Shown piece after piece: positions 7,422-14,980 of a stretch of 14,985 nucleotides of DNA. Position numbers and translations under genes: made by a program. A model generated the notes under the pieces. It was given only the letters and a program-made list of their open reading frames with translations. It was not told where the DNA came from and did not search any database. The stretch comes from Oscillospiraceae bacterium (GTDB taxonomy: Bacteria > Bacillota > Clostridia > Oscillospirales > Oscillospiraceae): positions 1 to 14,985 of the forward strand of contig JAEDKW010000021.1 in assembly GCA_016295615.1 (NCBI GenBank), read 5' to 3'. How positions within the stretch are numbered: the stretch's first letter is position 1; the number at the start of each line of letters is the position of its first letter.

Positions 7422-9560
7422 TTACTGATTTTCCGGTTCTTCCTTTTCCCCGTCCGCCTTCTCCGTTTCCGGAGTCTCCTCCGCGGGAGCGTCCTGCGGC
7501 GGCTCCTCCGCGAGCGGCGGCATCTCGATCTTCTCGCTCGTCATCGAGATGTGCCTGGCGGGCGCCTCAATGAGCTCCGGCTCGGAGGGGCGGAACCCGT
7601 CCTGCGCGGTCTTGCGCGTGGAGGCATAAGCGTCCTCGACCGTAGCGGGATCGCGCCCTTCGAGGATGGCAACCATCTCGCCGCCGGTGATCGTTTCCTT
7701 TTCGAGAAGGTAGGCGACGACCTTGTCCATATCCTCGCGGTTCTCCCGGATGACCCTGACAGCCTCCTGGTAGCACCGGTCAAGGATCGTTTTGACCTCC
7801 TTATCCATGAGCGCGGCGGTATCCTGCGCGCAGTCGAGACCGTAGCCGCCGTCAAGATACTGATTGCGCACGCTGCCGAGCGCCATCATGCCGAACGCAT
7901 CGCTCATGCCGAACATGGCGACCATGTTGCGCGCGATGCCGGTGGCCTCCTGAATATCCTGCGACGCGCCGTTGGTCATCGTGTTCATCACGACCTCCTC
8001 CGCGGCACGACCGCCCATGGAGACGGCGATCTTCGCCATCAGCTCATCCTTGGTGCGCAGGTTCGTCTTGTCCTCCTCAGGCATGAGCAGCGTGTAGCCG
8101 AGGCTGCCCTCCGTGTGCGGGACGATGGTGATCTTCTGCACCGGCTCGGCGTTTTTCTGCTTATAGGCGACCATGGCGTGACCGACCTCGTGGTAGGCGA
8201 CGAGCTTCTTTTCAAACTCGGTGAGTACGCTGTTTTTCTTTTCACTGCCGGCGATGACGAACTCAAACGCGGCAAGCATGTCCTCCTGCGTCACGAAGCG
8301 GCGACCCTTGCGCACGGCGCGCAGCGCCGCTTCGTTGGCGAGATTGGCAAGATCGGCGCCCACGCAGCCCGCAGTGGCAAGGGCGACCTTCCTGAGGTCG
8401 ACGTCCTCGGCGAGCTTGATGTTTCTCGTATGCACCTCAAGCGTAGCCAAACGGCCTGCGAGGTTGGGACGGTCGATCGTGATGCGGCGGTCAAAGCGCC
8501 CGGGACGCAGCAGCGCCTTGTCGAGCACCTCGGGACGGTTGGTGGCGGCGAGAACGATGACGCCCTTGCTGGGGTCAAAGCCGTCCATCTCGGCAAGGAG
8601 CTGGTTGAGCGTCTGCTCGCGCTCATCGTTGCCGCCGAAGCGTCCGCCGTCGCGCGATTTGCCGATGGTGTCGATCTCATCGATGAAGATGATGCACGGC
8701 GCGACCTTGCTGGCTTCGCTGAACAGGTCACGCACGCGGCTTGCACCCACGCCCACAAACATTTCCACAAAGTCGGAGCCGGAGATGGAGAAAAACGGCA
8801 CGTTCGCCTCACCGGCGACCGCCTTGGCAAGCAGCGTCTTGCCCGTACCGGGTGAGCCGACGAGCAGTGCGCCCTTGGGGATCTTCGCGCCGATGGCGGT
8901 GTATTTTTCGGGGTTGTGGAGAAAGTCGATGATCTCCTCGAGCGATTCCTTTGCCTCGTCCTGACCGGCAACGTCGTCAAACGTAACGCCGGTGGTTTTT
9001 TCCATGTAGACCTTGGCATTCGCCTTGCCGACATTGCCGATGCCGAAACCGCCCATGCCGCCGCTCTTTTTCGACAGCAGATTCATCATCAGCATGAAGA
9101 GCCCGACCATCAGTGCAGCCGGCACGATATAGCTCATCATGAACGCCAGAATCGGCGACAGCTGGGGAACATAGGGCTTGGTGTACTCCACGCCGTACTC
9201 GTCCAGCAGCGCCATCAGGCTCTCGTTTCCGTCGGGAATGATGGTGGTAAAGAGCGTATAGTTTTCATCGTAGCTCTTGCCTTCCCCGTCGGTGTATACA
9301 AAGCCCTCCACCGGCGTGACGGTGAACACATCGTCTCCAAACTCGACGGATTCGATCTTCCCCTCGCGCACGAGCTCGACCAATTCGCTGTACGCGATCT
9401 CCTGCGAAGTCGCCGCGTCGCGCTGTCCGGCAAGCATCGTGGAAATATAGTTGATACCGATCGTTGCAATCAGCGCCCAGACCACGAGCGAAAATACGCC
9501 GCGGCTGTTCTTGCCCTTCTGATTCGGATTATTTTTCTTGTCCTTGTTGTTTTGATCCAT
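7422..9560 (-). CDS. ftsH: ATP-dependent zinc metalloprotease FtsH
   Basis: Membrane-bound AAA+ protease that extracts and degrades misfolded membrane proteins and short-lived regulators, working as a hexamer. The protein has 712 residues: membrane helix 1 (about 22-43), an extracytoplasmic domain (44-135), helix 2 (136-160), the AAA module, and the M41 protease. Walker A reads GSPGTGKT (235-242), with Ser where Pro is usual. Walker B is IIFIDEID (290-297) and the second region of homology ends in LRPGRFDR. The zinc site is HEVGH (457-461), with Asp535 in SQDIQEAT as the likely third ligand. Residues 655-712 are a Pro/Glu-rich acidic tail. The start at 9560 follows AGGAGG by six bases; an ATG 26 codons upstream lacks support and would overlap the promoter. 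The gene is divergent from rlmB and ends at a shared terminator. Confidence 0.97.
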   Translation of the reverse strand: MDQNNKDKKNNPNQKGKNSRGVFSLVVWALIATIGINYISTMLAGQRDAATSQEIAYSELVELVREGKIESVEFGDDVFTVTPVEGFVYTDGEGKSYDENYTLFTTIIPDGNESLMALLDEYGVEYTKPYVPQLSPILAFMMSYIVPAALMVGLFMLMMNLLSKKSGGMGGFGIGNVGKANAKVYMEKTTGVTFDDVAGQDEAKESLEEIIDFLHNPEKYTAIGAKIPKGALLVGSPGTGKTLLAKAVAGEANVPFFSISGSDFVEMFVGVGASRVRDLFSEASKVAPCIIFIDEIDTIGKSRDGGRFGGNDEREQTLNQLLAEMDGFDPSKGVIVLAATNRPEVLDKALLRPGRFDRRITIDRPNLAGRLATLEVHTRNIKLAEDVDLRKVALATAGCVGADLANLANEAALRAVRKGRRFVTQEDMLAAFEFVIAGSEKKNSVLTEFEKKLVAYHEVGHAMVAYKQKNAEPVQKITIVPHTEGSLGYTLLMPEEDKTNLRTKDELMAKIAVSMGGRAAEEVVMNTMTNGASQDIQEATGIARNMVAMFGMSDAFGMMALGSVRNQYLDGGYGLDCAQDTAALMDKEVKTILDRCYQEAVRVIRENREDMDKVVAYLLEKETITGGEMVAILEGRDPATVEDAYASTRKTAQDGFRPSEPELIEAPARHISMTSEKIEMPPLAEEPPQDAPAEETPETEKADGEKEEPENQ

Positions 9561-9611
9561 TTTTTCCTCCTGTGGGGACGAAGCCCCGAAGAAATCCCTA
9601 TCTTGCGTTGC

Positions 9612-9640
9612 ATTGTAACATACAATTCTTTTTCCCACAA
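9612..9640 (-). promoter_or_regulatory. Predicted sigma-A promoter of ftsH
   Basis: On the minus strand, TTGTGG (9640-9635) is followed after 17 bases by TACAAT (9617-9612), with TGT just before the -10 (extended -10). The leader is about 45 bases and includes a small GGGG/CCCC hairpin (loop CTTCGT) just upstream of the ribosome binding site. Confidence 0.6.
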
Positions 9641-9685
9641 GCCGGGGTTGGTGAACTTTCGGTGAATTTTTGCATGATTTTTCTC

Positions 9686-9714
9686 TTTCTATTATCCTCC
9701 GGTTGTGATATAGT
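9686..9714 (+). promoter_or_regulatory. Predicted extended -10 promoter of rlmB
   Basis: TATAGT (9709-9714) is preceded by TGA, giving an extended -10. The -35 position 17 bases upstream is TTTCTA (weak). The rlmB ribosome binding site AAGGAG is at 9741-9746. It is divergent from the ftsH promoter; the two -35 regions lie about 46 bases apart. Confidence 0.5.
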
Positions 9715-9754
9715 GTTTATATCTATAGGAATTTTTACATAAGGAGTCACTCTT

Positions 9755-10555
9755 ATGCGTCAGGATCATCAGGAAGAAACCGCTGCCAAGCGAGCGCGCC
9801 CTGCGGAGCAGGATCCCGGGGCGGACGGTCTGATCGAGGGTCGCAACGCCGTGATCGAAGCGCTGCGCGCCGGAACAAGCATTGACAAAATTTACCTGCA
9901 AAAGGGTGAGACCGACCGCACGCTCGGTCACATTGCCTCCACCGCGCGCGAAAAGGGCATCGTCGTGGTGGATGCGGACAAGCGCAAGCTTGATTTCATG
10001 AGCCGCACGCACGCCCATCAGGGCGTCATCGCGCTTGCCTCCGTGCGCGAGTATGTGAGCGTTGCGGATATTTTGAACGCCGCGCGCGAAAAGGGCGAAG
10101 CGCCGCTCATCGTCGTGTGCGACGAGATCTCCGACCCGCACAACCTGGGCGCCATCATCCGCACCGCCGAATGCGCCGGCGCGCACGGCGTCATCATTCC
10201 CAAGCGCCGCAGCGCGGGCTTAACGAGCGTCGTCGGCAAGACAAGCGCCGGCGCGGTGAGCTATGTTCCCGTTGCGCGCGTGCCGAACATCGCGGCGCTT
10301 TTGAAGGAGCTGCAAAAGGAGGGCGTGTGGGTCTTTGGCACCGCCGCCGAGGGCACGACCACGCTCTACGACGCCGATCTCAAGGGTCCTGCCGCCATTG
10401 TCATCGGCTCCGAGGGCGACGGCATGACGCGCCTTGTGCGCGAGGGATGCGATTTTCTGGTCAGCATCCCCATGAAGGGCAGAATTTCGTCGCTCAACGC
10501 TTCCGCTGCCGCCGCCATTCTTCTGTATGAGGCCGTGCGCCAGCGCCTGAACTGA
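9755..10555 (+). CDS. rlmB: 23S rRNA (guanosine-2'-O-)-methyltransferase RlmB (TrmH/SpoU family)
   Basis: S-adenosylmethionine-dependent SPOUT methyltransferase; RlmB 2'-O-methylates a guanosine in the peptidyl-transferase region of 23S rRNA (G2251 in E. coli numbering). The protein has 266 residues. A small N-terminal substrate-binding domain starts with IEGRNAVIEALRAG (27-40), the mark of the RlmB branch. The three SpoU motifs follow: NLGAIIRTAE (130-139), IGSEGDGM (217-224) and IPMKGRISSLNAS (238-250). The first 24 residues are charged and probably unstructured. The start at 9755 has AAGGAG eight bases upstream. It begins a two-gene unit with the degenerate P-type ATPase gene 23 bases downstream. 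The exact target base cannot be proved from sequence, and related TrmH-family enzymes methylate other RNAs. Confidence 0.92.
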   Translation: MRQDHQEETAAKRARPAEQDPGADGLIEGRNAVIEALRAGTSIDKIYLQKGETDRTLGHIASTAREKGIVVVDADKRKLDFMSRTHAHQGVIALASVREYVSVADILNAAREKGEAPLIVVCDEISDPHNLGAIIRTAECAGAHGVIIPKRRSAGLTSVVGKTSAGAVSYVPVARVPNIAALLKELQKEGVWVFGTAAEGTTTLYDADLKGPAAIVIGSEGDGMTRLVREGCDFLVSIPMKGRISSLNASAAAAILLYEAVRQRLN

Positions 10556-10560
10556 TATCG

Positions 10561-10578
10561 GAAAAAAGGATTTTTTTC
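10561..10578 (+). promoter_or_regulatory. A/T hairpin holding the ribosome binding site of the 686-residue protein gene
   Basis: GAAAAAA (10561-10567) can pair with TTTTTTC (10572-10578), leaving GGAT, the core of the ribosome binding site, in the loop. The stem ends directly at the ATG. It is weak (six A-U pairs and one G-C), so it could be chance, or could tune translation. Confidence 0.3.
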
Positions 10579-12639
10579 ATGGATCACTGGGATTTGGAAT
10601 TTGAACAGACGCTTGCCGAGTCCGAGGCGCTGCTGAAAAACACCGCGCGCAGCCTGGACGAGGACGCGGACTACTCGCTCGACAGCATTCTCGCCGAATT
10701 CGGCGGCAGTCCTGCCGAGCCGGCCGAAACCGCGCCGGAACCCGGGGAGCAGACGCTGCTGGAGGATGCGCAGGAGGACGCGCCTTCCCCCTCCGACGGT
10801 ACGGACGCGGAGGAGGGCTCCCCCGCGGGCATGAGCCTTCAGGACGTGCTCGCGCAGACCGTGCAGACGGTTCTCAACGAGCAGGAGCACGAGCCGGTCA
10901 TCGCCGGGCAGCCGCCGCGCCGCGGTCTTTTTTCCCGCAAAAAGCTGCAGGAGACCGAGGAGCTGTACACGCGCGGAGATGCCGCCGGGGACACAGAGGA
11001 CGAGCCGGAGGACGAGAGCGAGCCGCCGGAGCGCCCGATCGAGGAAACGCTTTCCCACTACCGCACAAAGCTCGCCTCCGCGCGCCGCGCAAGCCGCGCC
11101 GCGGCGATCCTTGCCGCCGTCATGTGGGCGGCGCTGCTGCTGGACTTTTTCGGTGTGATGCCGGCGTTTTACACGAACGAGCCGCTGCTGCAAACGCTGC
11201 CGTATCTCGTTTTGGAGCTTCTCGCCTGTGTGATCGCGCGCAGCGTCTTTGTCTCCGCGTGGGAAAAGCTGCGCAAAAAGACCGTTTCCTACGAGCTGCT
11301 CGCCTCGCTTCTGTGTCTTTCTTCCGCGGTTGATACCGCGCTGTGCCTGCTGTCCGGGGCACGCAGCGAAGGACCTTCGCCGTTCCATGCGCTCGCCGTG
11401 CTGTCGCTGCTTGCCGCCCTGCTGGGACAGTACTGCCTGGCGCGCGGCATGTACGATACCTTCCGCGTCGCCGCCATCGGCGAGCCGCCCTATATGGTCA
11501 CCGTGACCGCCGGCGGCGCCGCCAAGCGCAGCGGGCAGACCGTCGGCTTTTCCAACTGCGCCGCGCGCGAGGACCCCGCAAGCCGCTGGCAGCGTGCGCT
11601 GCTGCCGGTGATTCTTGCCGCCGCGCTCGTTTTCTCCGTGCTCTCCACACTGGAAGCGCACGCGCCGCTGCTGTTTTTCTGGAACCTTTCCGCGCTCCTT
11701 TGCGGCGCGGGCACACTTGCCCTGCCGCTTGTCTACGCCTATCCGCTCAAAAAGCTCGCCGCCCGCCTGACAAAAAGCGGCAGCGCGATCGCCGGCTTTG
11801 CCGGAGCGGACGCGATCCGCACGAGCAACTGCATGATCCTCACCGACGGAGACCTTTTTCCGCCCGGCACGATCACGCTCAACGGTCTGAAGGTCTTCGG
11901 CGAGGAGAGCGGCAAGGTCATCTCCTACGCCGCCACGATGGCGCACGCTTCGGACTGCGGTCTGACGCGCCTGTTTGACCACCTTCTGCTCAGCGACGGC
12001 GGGCAGCTCCAGCCGCTGGATGACCTGAGCTTTTATGAAGAGGGCGGAATGAGCGGCACCATCCGCGGCGAGACGGTGCTCTTCGGCACGCTTTCCTTCT
12101 TCCGCAAAAAAGGCATCTCTCTCCCGCGCGACATCAAGCTGCAGACCGGCGTCTACCTTGCTGTGGACGGGGCGCTCATCGCGGTGTTCGCGGTGAAGTA
12201 CATGGCGGCGGAGAACGTGGACTGGGCGGTCCATGCGCTGCACCGCAGCCGCATTACCCCCGTGCTCGCCGTGCGCGACGCGAACATCACGCCCACGCTG
12301 CTAAAGCGCAAGTTCGGCACCGATGCGCGCGCCGTTTTCCCCAAGCTCTCCACGCGTCTCGCCCTTTCCGAGCGCAGCGGGGGCAGTCCCTGCGCGCTGC
12401 TGTTCCGCGAAGGACTCATGCCCTATGCCGAGGTGACGCTCGGCAGCAAGCGCCTCTGCCGCGCCGTGCGCGCCGGCAGCCGGCTGTCGCTGCTCGGCAG
12501 CATCGTGGGAACGCTGCTGTCGTTCTACCTGACGTTTGTCGGCGCGTACCGCGCGCTCACGCCGCCGGCGATGCTCGCGTTTTCCGCTTTGTGGACGCTC
12601 GCGGCGCTCATTGACGCCGTTTTTGTGGACCGTTACTGA
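10579..12639 (+). CDS. Membrane protein resembling a degenerate (catalytically dead) P-type ATPase
   Basis: Unnamed protein of 686 residues. Residues 1-170 are acidic, Pro/Glu-rich and probably disordered in the cytoplasm. Hydrophobic helices follow at about 174-194, 203-225, 238-258, 268-290, 340-358, 361-389, 636-657 and 661-683. This 4+2+2 spacing is that of P1B metal ATPases. Residues 390-630 align by eye with a P/N domain: GGMSGTIRGETVLFGT (489-504), then VYLAVDGALIAVFAV (525-539), then RITPVLAVRDAN (558-569). Catalytic motifs are missing: the DKTGT place reads LTDGDLF (421-427), SEHPL reads SDCGL (458-462), TGDN reads VRDAN (565-569), and GDGxND, CPC and the TGE loop are absent. The loop between helices 4 and 6 is only about 50 residues, so the actuator domain is mostly gone. 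The start has AAGGA about eight bases upstream. The gene probably forms an operon with rlmB. The real function is unknown; the P-type relationship is my inference. Confidence 0.75.
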   Translation: MDHWDLEFEQTLAESEALLKNTARSLDEDADYSLDSILAEFGGSPAEPAETAPEPGEQTLLEDAQEDAPSPSDGTDAEEGSPAGMSLQDVLAQTVQTVLNEQEHEPVIAGQPPRRGLFSRKKLQETEELYTRGDAAGDTEDEPEDESEPPERPIEETLSHYRTKLASARRASRAAAILAAVMWAALLLDFFGVMPAFYTNEPLLQTLPYLVLELLACVIARSVFVSAWEKLRKKTVSYELLASLLCLSSAVDTALCLLSGARSEGPSPFHALAVLSLLAALLGQYCLARGMYDTFRVAAIGEPPYMVTVTAGGAAKRSGQTVGFSNCAAREDPASRWQRALLPVILAAALVFSVLSTLEAHAPLLFFWNLSALLCGAGTLALPLVYAYPLKKLAARLTKSGSAIAGFAGADAIRTSNCMILTDGDLFPPGTITLNGLKVFGEESGKVISYAATMAHASDCGLTRLFDHLLLSDGGQLQPLDDLSFYEEGGMSGTIRGETVLFGTLSFFRKKGISLPRDIKLQTGVYLAVDGALIAVFAVKYMAAENVDWAVHALHRSRITPVLAVRDANITPTLLKRKFGTDARAVFPKLSTRLALSERSGGSPCALLFREGLMPYAEVTLGSKRLCRAVRAGSRLSLLGSIVGTLLSFYLTFVGAYRALTPPAMLAFSALWTLAALIDAVFVDRY

Positions 12640-12675
12640 GCGGTTTTACTGAAAAATTCCCCAAATTACTGAAAA
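12633..12675 (+). repeat. Three short direct repeats TTACTGA upstream of the EF-G-like promoter
   Basis: TTACTGA occurs at 12633-12639 (including the stop codon of the preceding gene), and TTACTGAAAA at 12646-12655 and 12666-12675. The last copy ends seven bases before the -35 element. They could be an upstream binding site, an UP-like element or chance in AT-rich DNA. Confidence 0.4.
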
Positions 12676-12681
12676 TTGTTG

Positions 12682-12710
12682 TTGTATTAGAGAAAAATTT
12701 ATTATATAAT
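12682..12710 (+). promoter_or_regulatory. Strong predicted sigma-A promoter of the EF-G-like gene
   Basis: TTGTAT (12682-12687) and a perfect TATAAT (12705-12710) are separated by 17 bases in an AT-rich stretch. Transcription would start near 12717, with a leader of about 50 bases to the ATG at 12767. This is the best consensus promoter in the window. Confidence 0.75.
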
Positions 12711-12766
12711 TCGCTTGTTGAGTATCTTCCCGCACGGGATTGACATTTGGAAGGAGACGAACCCCT

Positions 12767-14830
12767 ATGAGTGCTAAAGACGTACGCAACATCTGCCTGC
12801 TCGGTCACGGCGGCAGCGGCAAGACCACGCTCGCTGAGAGCATGCTTTTCCTTACCGGCGGCACGGACCGTTTCGGCAAGGTTGCCGACGGCAATACCAC
12901 CTGCGACTACGATCCCGAGGAGATCAAGAGAAGCATCTCCATTTCCCTGGCAGTCGCCCCCGTCAAATATAAGAACGTCAAGATCAACGTCCTCGACGCT
13001 CCCGGCAACTTCGACTTTGCCGGCGAAGCGCTCTCCGCCATCCGCGCCAGTGAGTGCGCGGTCCTCGTCTGCGGCGCCAAGGACGGTCTTTCCGTCGGTG
13101 CGCAGCGCTGCTGGAAGATGCTGGGCAAAAAACCCCGCATGATCTTCATCAACCGCACCGATGAAGACAACTCCGATTACAACGCCTGCTTCGCCGCCCT
13201 GAAGGAAAAGTTCGGCGCCGCCATCGCCCCCATCGTCGCTCCCGTGACGGACGACGCCGGTCATGTCACCGCGATCGTTGACCTGCTGCACAACAAGGCA
13301 TACGAGATCAAGGGCGGCAAGGCGGTTGAGTGTGCCATCCCCGCCGCCGTCAAGGACGAGGCGGAAGCCGCCCGCGCCGAGCTGATGGAAGCCGCCGCCG
13401 GCGCCGATGAAGAGCTGATGGAAAAGTTCTTCGACACCATGGAGCTTTCCGACGCCGAGATCGCCAAGGGTCTCAAGCTCGGCGTCAAGGACGGCAGCGT
13501 CGCGCCCGTGCTCTGCGGCAGCGCCACCACCGGTCTCGGCGTTGACATGCTGATGCAGACCATTATCGACCTCGTCCCCATCGCCACCGACATGGATGCC
13601 GAAGCCGCCAAGGACGACGACGGCAAGGACATCGAGGTCGCTCACGATGAAAACGGCGCCACCGCCGCCATCGTCTTCAAGACCATCTCCGACCAGTACG
13701 GCAAGTACTCCCTCATCAAGGTCGTGCGCGGCAAGGTCACAAGCGACATGTCCCTCTACAATCCCACGACCGGCAACACCGAAAAGCTCGGGCGTCTCTA
13801 TACCATCAAGGGCAAGAAGAACGAGGAAGTCAAGGAGATCTGCTGCGGCGACATCGGCGCCATCGCCAAGATGGACCGCGTCAGGACCGGCGACACGCTG
13901 TGCGACGCGAAGAACGTCGTCGTGCTCAAGGGCATGGACTTTGCCGAGCCCTGCTACTCCCGCGCCATCGCTCCCAAGACCCGCGGTCAGGAGGATAAGC
14001 TCGGCACCGGTCTCAACCGTCTGAACGAGGAAGATCCGACCTTCACCATCACCAACAACGCCGAGACGCACCAGATCGTCATTGCCGGCGCAGGCGATAT
14101 TCAGATCGACGTTCTGTGTTCCAAGCTCAAGAGCCGCTTCGGCGTGGATGCCGAGCTTGACACGCCGCGCGTTCCCTACCGTGAAAAGATCCGCAAGACC
14201 GTCCAAAAGCAGGGTCGCCATAAGAAGCAGACCGGCGGCAGCGGTCAGTTCGGTGATGTTTGGATCCGCTTTGAGCCGAATGAGGAGTCCGAAGAGATGG
14301 TCTTCGCCGAGGAAGTCTTCGGCGGCTCCGTCCCCAAGAACTTCTTCCCCGCCGTGGAAAAGGGTCTGCGCGAAGCCTGCCTGCACGGTCCGCTCGCCGG
14401 TTATCCCGTCGTCAACCTCAAGGCCGTCCTTTATGACGGTTCCTATCACCCCGTTGACTCCTCCGAAATCGCGTTCAAGACCGCTGCCAACCTCGCTTAC
14501 AAGGCAGCCATGCCCGAAGCCTCCCCCGTTCTGCTTGAGCCGGTCTGTGAGCTGAAGGTCACCGTGCCCGATCAGTACATGGGCGATATCCTCGGCGATC
14601 TCAACAAGCGCCGCGGCCGCGTCATGGGCATGACCCCCACCGGTGACGGCGAACAGGTCATCGAGGCGGAGTGCCCCGAAGCTGAGCTGATGAGCTACGC
14701 CATCGACCTGCGCTCCATGACCCAGTCCCGCGGTTCCTTCGTGATGCACTTCGTGCGTTACGAGCAGTGCCCGGGCGACGCTCAGGAAAAGGCCATCGCC
14801 GCCGCCAAGGCCCTGCAGGAAGCGGAATAA
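12767..14830 (+). CDS. Elongation factor G-like translational GTPase (EF-G paralogue)
   Basis: EF-G family protein of 687 residues with all five domains. The GTPase motifs are G1 GHGGSGKTT (13-21), G2 region RSISIS (55-60, where EF-G has RGITI), G3 DAPGN (77-81, where EF-G has DTPGH) and G4 NRTD (129-132, usually NKMD). The catalytic His of G3 is therefore Asn. Domain IV is present, with FGGSVPKNFFPAV and YHPVDSSEIAF, as in true EF-G. The GHGGSGKTT form and the altered G3 point to the EF-G-like/EF-G2 group rather than the canonical factor of the str operon, and no rpsL, rpsG or tuf gene is adjacent. The start at 12767 follows AAGGAG by 10 bases; an ATG nine codons earlier has no support. The gene stands alone, with its own strong promoter and terminator. 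Its role, in translocation, ribosome rescue or stress, cannot be decided here. Confidence 0.9.
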   Translation: MSAKDVRNICLLGHGGSGKTTLAESMLFLTGGTDRFGKVADGNTTCDYDPEEIKRSISISLAVAPVKYKNVKINVLDAPGNFDFAGEALSAIRASECAVLVCGAKDGLSVGAQRCWKMLGKKPRMIFINRTDEDNSDYNACFAALKEKFGAAIAPIVAPVTDDAGHVTAIVDLLHNKAYEIKGGKAVECAIPAAVKDEAEAARAELMEAAAGADEELMEKFFDTMELSDAEIAKGLKLGVKDGSVAPVLCGSATTGLGVDMLMQTIIDLVPIATDMDAEAAKDDDGKDIEVAHDENGATAAIVFKTISDQYGKYSLIKVVRGKVTSDMSLYNPTTGNTEKLGRLYTIKGKKNEEVKEICCGDIGAIAKMDRVRTGDTLCDAKNVVVLKGMDFAEPCYSRAIAPKTRGQEDKLGTGLNRLNEEDPTFTITNNAETHQIVIAGAGDIQIDVLCSKLKSRFGVDAELDTPRVPYREKIRKTVQKQGRHKKQTGGSGQFGDVWIRFEPNEESEEMVFAEEVFGGSVPKNFFPAVEKGLREACLHGPLAGYPVVNLKAVLYDGSYHPVDSSEIAFKTAANLAYKAAMPEASPVLLEPVCELKVTVPDQYMGDILGDLNKRRGRVMGMTPTGDGEQVIEAECPEAELMSYAIDLRSMTQSRGSFVMHFVRYEQCPGDAQEKAIAAAKALQEAE

Positions 14831-14851
14831 CTCCTCGAATAACACATACCA

Positions 14852-14897
14852 AAAAAGGATGGTTCTCTTGTAAAAGAGAACCATCCTTTTTGAGTTT
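14852..14897 (+). terminator. Strong intrinsic terminator after the EF-G-like gene
   Basis: A perfect 18-bp stem, 14852-14869 with 14874-14891, has the tetraloop GTAA. Its core is AAGGATGGTTCTCTT and it is flanked by A and T runs on both sides, so it could act on either strand. It lies 21 bases after the stop codon. Confidence 0.93.
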
Positions 14898-14950
14898 TTA
14901 GGAAAGCAGCTTGTCTCTGCGCCTCTTTTCACTGCCGCTGTGCCGCCTTT

Positions 14951-14980
14951 GACAAAAAACGACCGCTGATGCGGTCGTTT
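14951..14980 (-). terminator. Intrinsic terminator for a minus-strand gene beyond the right edge
   Basis: AAACGACCGC (14957-14966) and GCGGTCGTTT (14971-14980) form a 10-bp stem with loop TGAT. Read on the minus strand, the stem is followed by TTTTTTGTC, the expected U-run. On the plus strand it is followed only by TTTATGTC. The 14898-14950 stretch before it shows nothing recognisable. Confidence 0.7.

Noticed and set aside
10366..12243. 625-codon minus-strand open frame opposite the pseudo-ATPase gene
   Set aside because: Low-complexity Arg/Gly/Gln composition and no family motif, while the plus-strand frame has clear membrane helices and a ribosome binding site.
12608..14932. 774-codon minus-strand open frame opposite the EF-G-like gene
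   Set aside because: Gly/Asp/Val-rich antisense shadow; it runs through the strong terminator and the promoter of the EF-G-like gene.
14898..14950. Short stretch between the two right-hand terminators, checked for a small gene or RNA
   Set aside because: No ribosome binding site with an open frame and no stable structure seen.
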